From the NCBI RefSeq assembly GCF_012272855.1, contig NZ_JAAXCQ010000013.1, positions 62,001 to 126,000 on the forward strand: a stretch of DNA of 64,000 bases, written 5' to 3'. Origin of the DNA: Arenibacter sp. 6A1. GTDB lineage: Bacteria; Bacteroidota; Bacteroidia; Flavobacteriales; Flavobacteriaceae. The notes under the pieces were generated by a model. The model did not search any database and was not told the DNA's origin. It worked only from the letters and a program-made list of their open reading frames with translations. The translations under genes and the position numbers were made by a program. Numbering within the stretch: the stretch's first letter is position 1; every line of letters begins with the position of its first letter. Of the stretch, positions 1 to 10,477 are shown piece by piece.

Positions 1-504
1 TGGTTACATTATTTGCCAGATTACCATAGCAATATTATAAAAGGAGAGATAACTTCGGAAGAACTGGTAAAAGAAGAGGCCGACACCCGATTAAATGAAA
101 TAAATCAGATATTAAAGGAAATAAAACCGATTTTGGACAATGCAGATAAAACACCAATTATTATGGCTGGTGATTTTAACACCAACTCACATTTAGATTG
201 GACAGAAGCAACCAAAGACGCCCATTTAGGTTATGTGGTGGAATGGCCCGTAACTAAGGTTATGCATAACCATGGATTCACCGATAGTTATAGAGAGTTA
301 AACCCAAATCCCTTAATTGATCCTGGGTATTCTGCATGGCCTTACAGTAGGCGTTTTGGGCAGCGCTATGTGGAAAGCAGAATAGATTATATTTTCTATA
401 AAGGAAGAAACATTAGAGCCTTAGAATCTAAAGTAGTGAACTATCACCCTATTATGTTTCCATCTGACCACGCCGCCTTTTTAACTATTTTTCAATTGAA
501 ATAA
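1..504 (+). CDS. EEP-family phosphodiesterase, C-terminal part (5' end outside window)
   Basis: The reading frame is open from the first base, so this is the last ~167 residues of a longer protein. It carries the C-terminal hallmarks of the endonuclease/exonuclease/phosphatase fold: AGDFN, SRIDYIF and PSDHA near the end. Family members hydrolyse phosphodiesters or phosphomonoesters with a bound divalent metal, and include sphingomyelinases, nucleases and inositol phosphatases. The AGDFN-x3-HLD and SRID[YF]I blocks closely match the next gene, so the two look like a tandem duplication. The TAA stop directly abuts the next ATG, indicating translational coupling. An apparent TTG start at 13 is only an artefact of the cut end. 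Substrate cannot be read from the sequence. Confidence 0.85.
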   Translation, partial: WLHYLPDYHSNIIKGEITSEELVKEEADTRLNEINQILKEIKPILDNADKTPIIMAGDFNTNSHLDWTEATKDAHLGYVVEWPVTKVMHNHGFTDSYRELNPNPLIDPGYSAWPYSRRFGQRYVESRIDYIFYKGRNIRALESKVVNYHPIMFPSDHAAFLTIFQLK

Positions 505-1548
505 ATGAGAAGAAACTTTAAAAATACCGTTCTAATTGTGACTGTATTACTGTTAATACTGAGTTTAGGTTGTAAGAACAAGTCTACTGCCTTAGACACT
601 TCCAAGTTTTCTTCATTAAAAGTAATGACCTGGAATATTTGGGGGAGATATAATTTGGAACCACGCTATACCATGGAAGGTAAAACCGCCCGAGAGCGGG
701 TTCTTGACATTATTAAAGATAGTGATGCGGATATTATTACCATGACGGAAACTTACGGTTCTGCACTAGCAATTTCGGAGGCTTTGAATTTTCACTATTA
801 TACGCCATCGGCAGATGCAAACCTCACCATTTTTAGCAGATATCCTTTAGAGGATTTTGGAAATGTAAACGGTTTATCACCTTTTTCTTTTATTGCTGCG
901 ACTGCTATTTTACCAAGTGATCAAAAAATTAGGGTTTATAACATATGGCTAACCAGTGGAGGAAGACATATTGTAGCGATTAAAGATAAAACACTCTCCG
1001 ATACTGAATTTAATGATGGGGACGAGAATCGTTATGAACATATTCAGCAGTTAATTCAACATGAGGACTTTAAAAAGGATTTAGTGAATAAAGATCAGGT
1101 TCCATTAATTGTTGCTGGAGATTTCAACTGTGTTTCTCATTTGGATTTCACGGAGGAAACAAAAGCTAATGGGTTGAATTTTAATAGGCTGGTTGCTAAT
1201 AAAACCTCCATGGCTATGGCCAATGCAAGTTTTACCGATACGTATAGGTCAACTAACCCTAAAATTACTCAAGAAACTTTGGGATATACTTGGACTACTG
1301 TAGGGTTGGAATTTACGTATGATTCTGACTTGGGCTTTGTACCCATTAAAACGGATACACATCCTGAACCCGAATACAGAAATCCTTTTTCTAGAATAGA
1401 TTTTATATATAGCACCGGCGAAAATATAATCCCCCTTAATTCTAAAACCATTGTCCATCATAGTTCTAATTTAAACAGGAGTTTTCCAGAATTCCCATCC
1501 GATCACGGTGCGGTATTAACGACTTTTCAAATAAATCAAAATAAATGA
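505..1548 (+). CDS. EEP-family phosphodiesterase lipoprotein
   Basis: This 347-residue protein has a basic N-terminus, a hydrophobic stretch and a cysteine at about residue 23, consistent with a lipoprotein. The EEP catalytic set is present: TWNIWG near residue 43, a metal-binding Glu in TET, GDFN with Asp206, SRIDFI, and SDH at 333-334. The fold is shared by neutral sphingomyelinases and other Mg-dependent phosphodiesterases. It starts immediately after the upstream stop and overlaps the next start by 4 bp (ATGA), so the three EEP genes are probably co-translated. It is a paralogue of the upstream partial gene but has a longer insert before SRID. The substrate is unknown; the GH116 and phosphatase neighbours point to an extracytoplasmic phosphorylated glycoconjugate (inference). 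Confidence 0.85.
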   Translation: MRRNFKNTVLIVTVLLLILSLGCKNKSTALDTSKFSSLKVMTWNIWGRYNLEPRYTMEGKTARERVLDIIKDSDADIITMTETYGSALAISEALNFHYYTPSADANLTIFSRYPLEDFGNVNGLSPFSFIAATAILPSDQKIRVYNIWLTSGGRHIVAIKDKTLSDTEFNDGDENRYEHIQQLIQHEDFKKDLVNKDQVPLIVAGDFNCVSHLDFTEETKANGLNFNRLVANKTSMAMANASFTDTYRSTNPKITQETLGYTWTTVGLEFTYDSDLGFVPIKTDTHPEPEYRNPFSRIDFIYSTGENIIPLNSKTIVHHSSNLNRSFPEFPSDHGAVLTTFQINQNK

Positions 1549-2441
1549 ATTTAAGATATCTTATTTTAATCTTTTTGTTTGGTATTACGAGTGTTGTTTC
1601 TTCGCAAGAAAACTTACGCGTATTAACCTTTAATATTTGGGACCCTGCTGACATTCCATTTTGGGATAAACACGCTAATGGTTACCCGGTTGGTAAATTG
1701 GTAGATTACGTCACGGAAGATAACGCTGATGTTTTATTGTTCCAGGAAGTAACTTTGGAAAAACCACCCCATCATCAATCCTACGCCAGTATTAAAAATC
1801 AACTTATTAAAAAGGGATATATTTATTCTGCCTTTTACAAACCTAACGGAACTACGGGTTATGTTCCAAATTCTACAAACAGTGGTTATCCATTAGCTAT
1901 GTTTAGCAAATTTCCAATTGAAGAAACCTTTACAACGCAACAAACAAGTGAAAAAAGGATGGGCAAGGGGCTATTAGGTGTTAAAATAAGAGTTAAAGAT
2001 AAGGCGCTATTTATTTTCAACACCCATTTAAATATAGGGAACCATACCACTGATGATGAAATAAGTAAAGTAGCATTGCCTTTTATTAAGGAGGTCACAG
2101 TCAACGATATGGTAATATTCGCTGGTGATTTCAACAGTCCACCTGCTGCAGAGTTTCCCAATTCATCCAAAAAAATTGGTGATTATACGTATAGTTCGCA
2201 AACCACACAATTTTTAATCGATGCCAATTTTAATGATGCTTGGGTGTTTCTCCCGAATAACCATAAAAAAGGTAATGGAGTAACCTGTCCTGGACAAGAC
2301 GATTATATTAAACGTGTTGACCAAGTTTATTTTAAAGGAAATGGTTTAAAACCAACTTTTGCTTTTGCAAAACGCAATCTATGGGAATCTATTAATTTAT
2401 TAGACCATAATGGGGTAGTGGTCGATTTTGTTATTGAATAA
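1545..2441 (+). CDS. Secreted EEP-family phosphodiesterase (sphingomyelinase-like fold)
   Basis: This 298-residue protein has a cleavable signal peptide of about 20 residues ending near VVSSQ. EEP motifs appear in order: TFNIWD, LFQEVT (metal Glu), FNTHLN, AGDFN, RVDQVYFKG and LLDHNG. The F-N-T-H-L-N and G-D-F-N blocks are those used by secreted bacterial sphingomyelinase-type enzymes, although many unrelated phosphodiesterases share them. The final SDH motif reads LDH, which keeps the catalytic Asp-His pair. The ATG overlaps the previous stop (ATGA). It is clearly less similar to its two upstream neighbours than they are to each other, so the array holds at least two EEP subtypes. Confidence 0.85.
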   Translation: MNLRYLILIFLFGITSVVSSQENLRVLTFNIWDPADIPFWDKHANGYPVGKLVDYVTEDNADVLLFQEVTLEKPPHHQSYASIKNQLIKKGYIYSAFYKPNGTTGYVPNSTNSGYPLAMFSKFPIEETFTTQQTSEKRMGKGLLGVKIRVKDKALFIFNTHLNIGNHTTDDEISKVALPFIKEVTVNDMVIFAGDFNSPPAAEFPNSSKKIGDYTYSSQTTQFLIDANFNDAWVFLPNNHKKGNGVTCPGQDDYIKRVDQVYFKGNGLKPTFAFAKRNLWESINLLDHNGVVVDFVIE

Positions 2442-2518
2442 CCGTTAACGTTTTTAGAGGTCACCATTGTGAAGCAAGAAACTTTGATTTAAAAATTCTA
2501 ATTAAAAGATATCTATCA

Positions 2519-3415
2519 ATGAGAAAAACAATTATAGGAATGATTGTGGTTATATCATTTTTAAGTGTTCACTTGGTCAACGCACAAGTTAACAAATCTG
2601 TAAAGGTGATTAGTTATAATATTTGGAATGGCTTTGATTGGGGTAAAGATACCGATCGAAAAAAGCAGTTTATAGATTGGGTAAACACCCAAAATCCGGA
2701 TGTATTTGCCCTGCAGGAATTATGTGGATATACACAGGAAAAACTGTTGGATGATGCTAAGAAATGGGGGCATAACTATGCTGAAATTTTAAAAACTTCT
2801 GGGTATCCGGTTGGGATTACATCAAAGGAACCAATAGAGGTAAAAGAAAGGATATTGGATGATATGCATCACGGGGCCTTACATTGTAAGGTATATGGTA
2901 TTGATGTTTTTGTAATTCACTTTTCACCATTTAGCCATCAAAAAAGACGGGAGGAAGTAAAGATTATATTAGATAAACTAACCAATCTTACAACTGGGCA
3001 GGATAAGTATTTAGTTTTAGGAGATTTCAATGCTTTGTCACCTTTTGATGCCTATCTCTATAGAGATAAAGCAGGGCTTTTGGAGGATAAAAGAGCTTCG
3101 GAAAGAGAACACGACCATGTTAGAAACTTATTAGATGATGAATTGGAATACGGTGTAATTGGGTCTCTTTTAGGCTATCCTTTAATTGATGTTGTTCAAA
3201 GGTTTACTACCAGATGGGAGGATAGATTGAGCTGTCCCACACAGGTGTTTGAAACCGAAAAGGGAGAAGGCCCTAATAAAAACTCTACTCGAATAGATTA
3301 TATTTTAAGTTCCCCTTTTTTAGCGAAGAAGTGTGTAAACGCAACGGTGCTTAATAAAAAAGAAACTTACTATTTATCTGACCATTATCCAATTTTAGCT
3401 GAATTTGTATGGTAG
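2519..3415 (+). CDS. Secreted EEP-family phosphodiesterase
   Basis: Fourth EEP protein of the array, 298 residues, with a signal peptide ending near VNAQ at about residue 23. Visible motifs are SYNIWNG, LQELCG (metal Glu), VIHFSPFSH, LGDFN, TRIDYIL and SDHYP. The His in VIHFSP replaces the usual NTHL but keeps the catalytic His position. It lies 77 bp after the third EEP gene and 34 bp before the first GH116 gene. Having four EEP enzymes side by side implies division of labour on several phosphoester linkages, or successive steps on one polymer (inference). Confidence 0.85.
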   Translation: MRKTIIGMIVVISFLSVHLVNAQVNKSVKVISYNIWNGFDWGKDTDRKKQFIDWVNTQNPDVFALQELCGYTQEKLLDDAKKWGHNYAEILKTSGYPVGITSKEPIEVKERILDDMHHGALHCKVYGIDVFVIHFSPFSHQKRREEVKIILDKLTNLTTGQDKYLVLGDFNALSPFDAYLYRDKAGLLEDKRASEREHDHVRNLLDDELEYGVIGSLLGYPLIDVVQRFTTRWEDRLSCPTQVFETEKGEGPNKNSTRIDYILSSPFLAKKCVNATVLNKKETYYLSDHYPILAEFVW

Positions 3416-3449
3416 AACTTATTAATAAACAATTTAAAAATGACCTAAA

Positions 3450-6065
3450 ATGATAAAAATAATTGCCTTAATGTTTATTGGGTTTTTAGTATTTGATTTA
3501 GACGCTCAAAATCCAGATTCAGAAATTTATTCCGGAAATCAATTAAAATATATTGGAATGCCAGTAGGCGGGATGAATAGTGGACAGGTGTACTTAGGAG
3601 GAGATGGTCAATTGTGGTATTGGGATATTTTTAATATTCAACGTATTGAACCTGGTGGGCCAGGTGATAAGTTTTACCTAAATCCAATGACCCAAGACAA
3701 ACAATTTGACCAAGGGTTTGCGATAAGGGTTAATAAATTACTGCCCACTACCATTACTCCAATAGTTAAGCCGTTAAACAGCAACGGATTTGCAGATATT
3801 ACTTTTAGAGGTGAATATCCAATAGGGAAAGTTACATTTAAAGAACCTGACTTCCCTATTTCGGTTTTATTGAATTCCTACTCTCCTTTTATTCCAACTG
3901 ATCATGAGTCTTCGGATTTCCCGGCGGTGGTTATGGAATACACCTTGACTAACGATTCTAAATCTGATATTACGGTAGAGTTGTTTGGATGGTTGCAGAA
4001 TATGGTTAATTATAAAACTTCAGATATGGCTATAGGTAAACATCGAAATACTGTATTAAAATCAGATAGTATTGCTCAGTTGTTTTTAGATTCCGATGTG
4101 GTTGCTGATAATAAGGATTTTCCAGATTATGGTAATATGTCCTTAACTCTATTAGAGGGGAAAGATGCTTGGGCTTCACCGAATGCTCCTAAAGATATTG
4201 ATTATAACCTTACGCAAGTTAAGGGCTCCGAGAAGAATAAGGCAGAATTACCTTTGGGAAATACATTGACTGGGGTATTAGGTAAAGAGTTAACATTAAA
4301 GCCAGGGGAAAGTAATACTCTGACCTTTATTTTGTCTTGGTACTTCCCTAATGTGCATAGAAAAGAAAGTGGTTTTCATGATTTAAAGAAAAGAGAAAAT
4401 CTGAGACACTATTACAGCAAGAAATTTAGTTCTTCTGCAGAGGTGGCAAAAACCATTGCAGGAGATCAAAAAAAATACCTTGGCACCACTAAAATATGGA
4501 ACAATACTTGGTATGATTCCTCATTGCCAGATTGGTTTTTAGATAGAACATTCATTAACACAAGTACTCTAGCCACAACATCCTGCTATCGGCTACATGA
4601 CCTAACCGAGGACCCGGACAATGAGGGCCGTTTCTATACTATGGAAGGAGTGTATCTAGGTCATGGTACTTGTACTCACGTATTTCACTATGAACAGGCA
4701 CTTGGCCGAGTGTTCCCCGGTTTGGCTCGTCAATTAAGAACGCAGGTAGACTATGGGCTCTCTTTTAGAAAAGATGGAATAATTAAATATAGGGCTGAAT
4801 TAAGTGATATTGGAGATCATGATGGTCGTGGTTATGCGGTGGATGGACATGCGGGAACAATTCTCAGAGCTTATCGAGAACATACTACTGCACCCAATAT
4901 GGAATATTTAAAGACCTATTGGCCAAAAATCAAGAAGAGCTTGGAATACATGATTGCCCACGATGCAGAAAAGTCGATAAAGCCAGATGGTATTTTAGAG
5001 GGAATCCAATATAACACACTTGATAAAATGTGGAATGGAAAAAATACCTGGATCAGTAGTATGTATAATGCAGCACTACAGGCAGGCATAGCGATGGCAA
5101 AAGAATTAGGAGATAAAAAATTCACTGAAGAGTGTGAGGCCATAGCCGAAAAGGGCAAAAGAAATATGGTAGACCAATTGTTCGATGGGGAATATTTTAT
5201 CAATATTCCCGATCCTGACAACAGGGAAAATCCGAATACAAACATTGGTTGTCATATTGATCAGGTTTTGGGGCAAGCCTGGGCCTTACAAACAGGACTG
5301 CCACGTGTTTTGCCCAAGAAAGAAACCGTTAGTGCTCTACAGTCAATTTATAAGTATAATTTCCAGAAAGATATAGGTAAGTATTTAGATACTGCTACCA
5401 TTAAAAATGTACGCTTCTATGCCTTACCAGGAGAGTCGGGAACCATAATGTGTACATTTCCAAAAGGTGGGGCATCCGAGGCCAAGGGCACTAAAGCTGC
5501 TGAATGGGATAATTTGGTGATAGGCTATTTTAGTGAATCCATGACTGGCTTTACTTATCAGGCAGCAGCTCATATGATCGGAGAGGGCTTGGTAGATGAG
5601 GGAATGACAATGATCAAAGCTATTCATGACCGCTATGCACCTAGTAAAAGAAATCCATATAATGAAATTGAATACGGCAATCATTATACACGTGCAATGT
5701 CTAGTTATGGTGCATTTATTACAGCCTCTGGATTTACATTAAATGAACCGAATGGAAAAATAGGGTTTGCCCCTAAAATCACCCCTGAAAATTTTAGGTC
5801 AGCTTTTATTACTGGAAGTAGTTGGGGTACATTTTCTCAAAATGTAAAGAACGGACAGCAGAGAGCGAGATTAGTGATTGAATATGGTGCATTAAAACTA
5901 CAAGAAGTTAGTTTGGATGAATTGTCGGACTCAAAGCACGTGATGGTGACTTTAAATGGTGAAAAAGTAAAAGCAAAGTTGAAGAATAAAAACAATGAAG
6001 TAATGGTATCATTTAAACCTATCTCGCTTATAAAAGGTGATAAACTTGAGATTGAAATTAAATAA
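3450..6065 (+). CDS. GH116-family glycosidase (glucosylceramidase/beta-glucosidase type), secreted
   Basis: This 871-residue protein has a short signal peptide ending near DLDAQ. The N-terminal ~330 residues form the GH116 beta-sandwich ([24 protein letters not shown]). The (alpha/alpha)6 catalytic domain follows. By alignment of motifs with TxGH116 and human GBA2, the nucleophile is probably Glu399 (GRFYTMEG) and the acid/base Asp525 (YNTLD). GH116 enzymes cleave beta-glucosides or beta-xylosides, including glucosylceramide. The closest relative here is the truncated gene at the window end, not the adjacent one: motif spacing between the two catalytic residues is identical (126). It lies 9 bp upstream of the second GH116 gene. 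The sugar actually cleaved is unknown. Confidence 0.85.
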   Translation: MIKIIALMFIGFLVFDLDAQNPDSEIYSGNQLKYIGMPVGGMNSGQVYLGGDGQLWYWDIFNIQRIEPGGPGDKFYLNPMTQDKQFDQGFAIRVNKLLPTTITPIVKPLNSNGFADITFRGEYPIGKVTFKEPDFPISVLLNSYSPFIPTDHESSDFPAVVMEYTLTNDSKSDITVELFGWLQNMVNYKTSDMAIGKHRNTVLKSDSIAQLFLDSDVVADNKDFPDYGNMSLTLLEGKDAWASPNAPKDIDYNLTQVKGSEKNKAELPLGNTLTGVLGKELTLKPGESNTLTFILSWYFPNVHRKESGFHDLKKRENLRHYYSKKFSSSAEVAKTIAGDQKKYLGTTKIWNNTWYDSSLPDWFLDRTFINTSTLATTSCYRLHDLTEDPDNEGRFYTMEGVYLGHGTCTHVFHYEQALGRVFPGLARQLRTQVDYGLSFRKDGIIKYRAELSDIGDHDGRGYAVDGHAGTILRAYREHTTAPNMEYLKTYWPKIKKSLEYMIAHDAEKSIKPDGILEGIQYNTLDKMWNGKNTWISSMYNAALQAGIAMAKELGDKKFTEECEAIAEKGKRNMVDQLFDGEYFINIPDPDNRENPNTNIGCHIDQVLGQAWALQTGLPRVLPKKETVSALQSIYKYNFQKDIGKYLDTATIKNVRFYALPGESGTIMCTFPKGGASEAKGTKAAEWDNLVIGYFSESMTGFTYQAAAHMIGEGLVDEGMTMIKAIHDRYAPSKRNPYNEIEYGNHYTRAMSSYGAFITASGFTLNEPNGKIGFAPKITPENFRSAFITGSSWGTFSQNVKNGQQRARLVIEYGALKLQEVSLDELSDSKHVMVTLNGEKVKAKLKNKNNEVMVSFKPISLIKGDKLEIEIK

Positions 6066-6074
6066 TAATAAAAT

Positions 6075-8795
6075 ATGTCGCAGAAATTATTTTTTTTAAT
6101 CGTTATAGGGGCTTTAAGTATCAGTTTACAGGCTCAGGTTGCCGAAGAATTAAAGGTCAAATCAGTAATAAACAATACTTTAGAAAATAAAGACGCTCTT
6201 TTAAAGGACTACTATAAGTTGAGCAATGAGGCCGGACTTCTAACGCGCGGTTCCCAGACAGTGTATAAAGACGAAAATTTAACCGCAATCCAATTCCCAG
6301 TAGGGGGTATTGGCACAGGGAGTATTCAATACGATGGACAGGCTGTACCACGATATTGGCAAATTTTCAATAATATGGGGCATGATTTCATCCCAAATAG
6401 TTTTTTTGCAATTCGCACAAAACAAAAACAAAAGATTAAGGTAAGAGCATTGCAAACCAAAGAAGTTGGTTCTTTTAAACCAATGAAATCTTTAGAAGCT
6501 ATTGGTAGGTTTCCATTTTTAGAATATATTTTTGATGATGATCTTCCTGTAAAAGTTACGATGGAAATCTTCAATCCATTTATACCAACTAATAGTAAAG
6601 AATCTGGTATTCCTGCTGTTTTTTATGTGTTCACCATAAACAATATATCAAGTGATAAAGTGTCGGTGAATCTTCTGGCTTCACAACAAAATGCAGTGGG
6701 GTTTTCAAAATTACCACTTGTAAATCACGAGAAATCATTTGCCGATAATTTTAACTATAGTATTAATCGTAGACCAGTAACCGGTAATAATTTTGAGTAT
6801 TACAAGGGGAATACAAACTCAATAGTTTCTGAAAAAGGAGCCGAAATTTTGTTAATGGAAGGTAATGATCCCAGTGATAGTGAACATTTTGGGGAAATGG
6901 CAATGGTGGTTTTTGATAAGGAAGGAAAAACAAAAGGGATTGCTAGTTGGAATAATGAAATAGAACTCTACTCCATATTTGAAAAGTTCGGCAAATTAAA
7001 AGGCGATTTGATTGCTAAAAGTAGTGATGAAGGCAGCACATTTACTGGTGCTTTAAATACCTCATTAACATTGAAACCTGGAGAAGTTCGTACGGTTAAA
7101 ATGGCATTAGTTTGGTATTTTCCTAATGGGAGAAATGGTGGTAAAGCGGATAAGTGGGATGCTTGGGGAAACGGTGATTGGGAAGGTGATGGTAATTTTT
7201 ATGCGAATCATTGGAAAAGTATCAAAGAACTCACTAATTATTTAAAAGAAAACCATGAAATATTGACCCGTAGAACCCGAAATTTTACAAATTCGTTTTT
7301 TGAAACAAACTTACCCTATTGGTTAGTTGAACGTATTAGTAATCAGTTGGCTATCCTTAAAAGTCGAACTATTTTTCACGATAAAAATGGATATGTAGGG
7401 CTATGGGAAGGAACTGGGGGAGTAGATGGTTCTTGTTCAGGAAATTGCAATCATGTTTGGCATTATGCCCAATCACATGCAAGGTTATTCCCAGAGTTGG
7501 GAAGATCGATCAGAAATCAAACCTTTAACAGTATAAAGGAGAACGGTGAAATACCATATCGCCAACCTGCGGGTAGTGTAGCGTTTGATGGGCAATGTGG
7601 GGATATATTAGGAGCTTATAGAGAGCATTTATTGTCACCAGATAACACTTGGCTTAAAAGCCAATACCCTACAATTAAAAAAGCGATGAACTATCTGGTG
7701 AATGGGTATGATGAAGATAAAGATGGATGGCTATCCGATACAGCCAAACACACAACATACGATGCTTCAATGTCAGGGAATCCGTCCTTTTTAAGCTCTT
7801 TATACTTAGCAGCTTTAAGAGCTAGTGAAAAAATGGCAATTATAATGGGAGATAACAATCAGGCAGAAGAATGGAAAAATATAGCCGATAACTCAGCTAA
7901 ATTACAATCAGAAAAGCTGTGGAACGGAGAATATTTTTACCAAATACCTGGTGCAATACGTGCCACTGATTATGAAAATGCCTGTCATTCTGATCAGTTA
8001 TTGGGGCAATGGTGGGCAGATCAATTGGGTTTAGGAAGTTTGTATCCCGATTATAAAATTAAGTCAGCAAACGAGGCAATTTTAAAGTATAATTTTAAAA
8101 GTAATTTAAAAAATCACGATCAAGGCCATAGAACCTTTGCCTTACGTGAGGAAGCGGGAATGGTAGTGAGTACGTGGCCAAACAAAGATAGAACTGAATA
8201 CGCGTCGGGGTATTCTAGTGAGGTGTGGTCCACTTTTGAATATACAATAGGGGCCTCCTTAATTAAATATAATAAAATCCGAGATGCGCTAACTATTTTA
8301 CGGTCCGGTTATAACCGTTATGATGGAAAATTAAGAACAGGTTATATAGGAGACTGGGGTAATTTTGGGTTTAGCGGTAATCCTTTCGGTGATGATGAAT
8401 GTGGTCAGTTTTACGGAAGGGCGCTCTCTATTTGGTCAGTTCTATTAAGCGCTCAGGGTTTTGAGTACAATGGACCGGAGCAAATAATTGGATTTGACCC
8501 AAAATGGAAACCAGACAATCATATTTCATTCTTTTCTACTGCAGAAGGTTGGGGTAATTTTTCTCAGAAACGAAATGAAAACACTCAAGTAAATACCATT
8601 ATACTGAAATATGGGAAACTAACACTTTCACAGCTATTCTTAACAATAGAAAATGAGATTCAAGATGAGGTCAGTGTAACCCTTAATGGAAAGGACATAA
8701 AATCAACATTTGATAAAAAAGGCAAAATAGTAACTGTTAGCCTTGAATCGGTTGGTTTACGAGAAAGTGACAAAGTTGAAGTTACCATTCAATAA
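6075..8795 (+). CDS. GH116-family glycosidase, divergent paralogue, secreted
   Basis: This 906-residue protein has a signal peptide ending near SLQAQ. The beta-sandwich (FPVGGIGTGSIQYDG, YWQIFNN) is followed by the catalytic (alpha/alpha)6 domain, with likely nucleophile Glu445 (GLWEG) and acid/base Asp563 (HTTYDASMSG, a form closer to the QTYD of GBA2 than its neighbour has). It also keeps the NCNHVWHYAQ block that corresponds to CTHVFHYEQ next door. The two adjacent GH116 proteins therefore represent different subgroups and probably different specificities. The gene sits 9 bp after the first GH116 gene and 10 bp before the sulfatase start, so it is clearly in the same operon. Confidence 0.85.
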   Translation: MSQKLFFLIVIGALSISLQAQVAEELKVKSVINNTLENKDALLKDYYKLSNEAGLLTRGSQTVYKDENLTAIQFPVGGIGTGSIQYDGQAVPRYWQIFNNMGHDFIPNSFFAIRTKQKQKIKVRALQTKEVGSFKPMKSLEAIGRFPFLEYIFDDDLPVKVTMEIFNPFIPTNSKESGIPAVFYVFTINNISSDKVSVNLLASQQNAVGFSKLPLVNHEKSFADNFNYSINRRPVTGNNFEYYKGNTNSIVSEKGAEILLMEGNDPSDSEHFGEMAMVVFDKEGKTKGIASWNNEIELYSIFEKFGKLKGDLIAKSSDEGSTFTGALNTSLTLKPGEVRTVKMALVWYFPNGRNGGKADKWDAWGNGDWEGDGNFYANHWKSIKELTNYLKENHEILTRRTRNFTNSFFETNLPYWLVERISNQLAILKSRTIFHDKNGYVGLWEGTGGVDGSCSGNCNHVWHYAQSHARLFPELGRSIRNQTFNSIKENGEIPYRQPAGSVAFDGQCGDILGAYREHLLSPDNTWLKSQYPTIKKAMNYLVNGYDEDKDGWLSDTAKHTTYDASMSGNPSFLSSLYLAALRASEKMAIIMGDNNQAEEWKNIADNSAKLQSEKLWNGEYFYQIPGAIRATDYENACHSDQLLGQWWADQLGLGSLYPDYKIKSANEAILKYNFKSNLKNHDQGHRTFALREEAGMVVSTWPNKDRTEYASGYSSEVWSTFEYTIGASLIKYNKIRDALTILRSGYNRYDGKLRTGYIGDWGNFGFSGNPFGDDECGQFYGRALSIWSVLLSAQGFEYNGPEQIIGFDPKWKPDNHISFFSTAEGWGNFSQKRNENTQVNTIILKYGKLTLSQLFLTIENEIQDEVSVTLNGKDIKSTFDKKGKIVTVSLESVGLRESDKVEVTIQ

Positions 8796-8805
8796 AAACA
8801 TAATA

Positions 8806-10344
8806 ATGAAGAACATTAAAAATATGACCATATATAAAGGTGTAGTTATTGTTAAAACTATAGTTTCACTAATAATAGTAGTGAGCTGTCAAAATGTTGT
8901 CAAAAATACAAAATCTCTAGCACCTACACCTCCAAATATTGTTTACATAATGGCAGACGACTTAGGTTATAATCATCTTGGTGCATACGGACAAAGAAAA
9001 ATAAAAACCCCCAATATTGATAATTTAGCTCAAGAAGGTATACGTTTTACTCAGTTTTATGCAGGGGCAAGTGTATGTGGCCCTTCCAGAACCTCACTTA
9101 TGCTAGGTTTACACACAGGGCACGTACCGTATCGTGAAAACCGCGATAATCATTTAGCAAAAGAATATGCGCCTTATGGCAAATTAAAAACGTTGGGGCA
9201 AATAATGAAAGAGGCAGGTTACGAAACAGGTTACTTTGGTAAATATGGTATTGGAGGACCTGAAGATGTAAATTCAGGTTTAAAACCTAACGATATAGGA
9301 TTTGATAACTTTATGGGACTAGTTGAGCATGGACATGGACATTTTCACTATCCAGCTTATATTTGGTATAACAAAGAAAAATATTTATTGAACAATATAA
9401 CTAGAAAAGGCAATCGCCCATATGGATTAAGTGGAACTAATATTAAGGACCGAAGAGAACATACCGATGATGTTTTTTCACTTAAAGCAATAGAATTCAT
9501 TGAAGAAAAAGCCAAAACCAAACAACCTTTCTTTTGTTTTTTATCTTTCAGCTTACCGCATGCTGAAATGTTAGCAAATGAGAAATTTGTAGAACCATAT
9601 AAACAATTAGGATGGGAAGAGTATAACTCTATAAATAATGGATATCACGTAGCTACTAGTACGCCTAAAGCCAATTTTGCGGGAATGGTTTCTCAAGTAG
9701 ATTATTGGATAGGAGAAGTGATAAAAGTATTAGAAAAAGCAGGAATTTCTGAAAACACTTTGGTAATATTTACTTCAGATAATGGCGGACAAATGCGAGA
9801 AACTTGGGGTGATGTACCTTCAATTTTCTTTGAGGCCAATGGCAAACTTAAAAAAGGAAAAACATGGAACTACGAAGGTGGAATTCGAGTACCCATGATT
9901 GCTAAATGGCCTGAAAAAATTAAACCAAATACGGTTAGTGATTACATAGGTTACTTTCCTGATTTTATGCCAACTTTTGCAGAAATTGCCTATAAGGAGA
10001 ACTTGGTTCCTCAAAAAATAGATGGTATATCTTTTGTAGATGCTTTAATGGGTAAAGATAACATACAAAAACAGCATGAATACCTCTATTGGGAGCTTCC
10101 TGACTATGTGGAAAAGGGGACTACCTATGAAATTCATAAAACCAGATTACGTCAAGCGATCCGTTTTGGAAAATGGAAAGTAGTAAGAGAAGATATTAAT
10201 GACCCTATAGAGTTGTACAACCTTAACGAAGACATAGGTGAGCAAAATAATTTAGCAGAAAATCACCCAGATGTCGTAGCTAAAGCACTAGAAATATTAA
10301 AAGAAGCACATTTAGAGCCTAAAGCACTTCCTTTATATAATTAA
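8806..10344 (+). CDS. Type I (formylglycine) sulfatase, lipoprotein
   Basis: The first ATG in frame (8743) would overlap the upstream gene by over 50 bp, so the ATG at 8806 is preferred. It gives a 512-residue protein with a hydrophobic leader ending at Cys28 (VVSC), a likely lipidation site. The sulfatase signature Cys91-Gly-Pro-Ser-Arg95 is the site of formylglycine formation. Metal-binding MADD is at 49-52 and SDNGGQ at about 325. Type I sulfatases remove sulfate esters from sugars. It is the only sulfatase in the window, so it indicates a sulfated component but not a heavily sulfated polymer. No anaerobic maturase gene is nearby; maturation would depend on a gene elsewhere. Confidence 0.9.
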   Translation: MKNIKNMTIYKGVVIVKTIVSLIIVVSCQNVVKNTKSLAPTPPNIVYIMADDLGYNHLGAYGQRKIKTPNIDNLAQEGIRFTQFYAGASVCGPSRTSLMLGLHTGHVPYRENRDNHLAKEYAPYGKLKTLGQIMKEAGYETGYFGKYGIGGPEDVNSGLKPNDIGFDNFMGLVEHGHGHFHYPAYIWYNKEKYLLNNITRKGNRPYGLSGTNIKDRREHTDDVFSLKAIEFIEEKAKTKQPFFCFLSFSLPHAEMLANEKFVEPYKQLGWEEYNSINNGYHVATSTPKANFAGMVSQVDYWIGEVIKVLEKAGISENTLVIFTSDNGGQMRETWGDVPSIFFEANGKLKKGKTWNYEGGIRVPMIAKWPEKIKPNTVSDYIGYFPDFMPTFAEIAYKENLVPQKIDGISFVDALMGKDNIQKQHEYLYWELPDYVEKGTTYEIHKTRLRQAIRFGKWKVVREDINDPIELYNLNEDIGEQNNLAENHPDVVAKALEILKEAHLEPKALPLYN

Positions 10345-10373
10345 CCCTTAACAAACATTTAGTGGAGGTGAGT

Positions 10374-10409
10374 TTTAATTATAAATGAAAAAAAACATTC
10401 ATAATTAAA
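10374..10409. repeat. AT-rich inverted repeat (possible hairpin)
   Basis: A 14-nt stem (10374-10387 with 10396-10409, one mismatch) encloses a loop of eight A residues between the sulfatase and the first metallophosphoesterase gene. It lacks a T-tract, so it is more likely an RNA processing or stability structure than a terminator. Its function is not known. Confidence 0.45.
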
Positions 10410-10477
10410 GTATATACACTTAGGAATAGTAAAATGAAAGTTACATCCTACAGATATAAAACAATAATAATTAACAG

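Noticed and set aside
8743-8805. An earlier in-frame ATG for the sulfatase gene
   Set aside because: It would overlap the GH116 gene by over 50 bp and place the lipoprotein leader deep inside the protein; the ATG at 8806 fits better.
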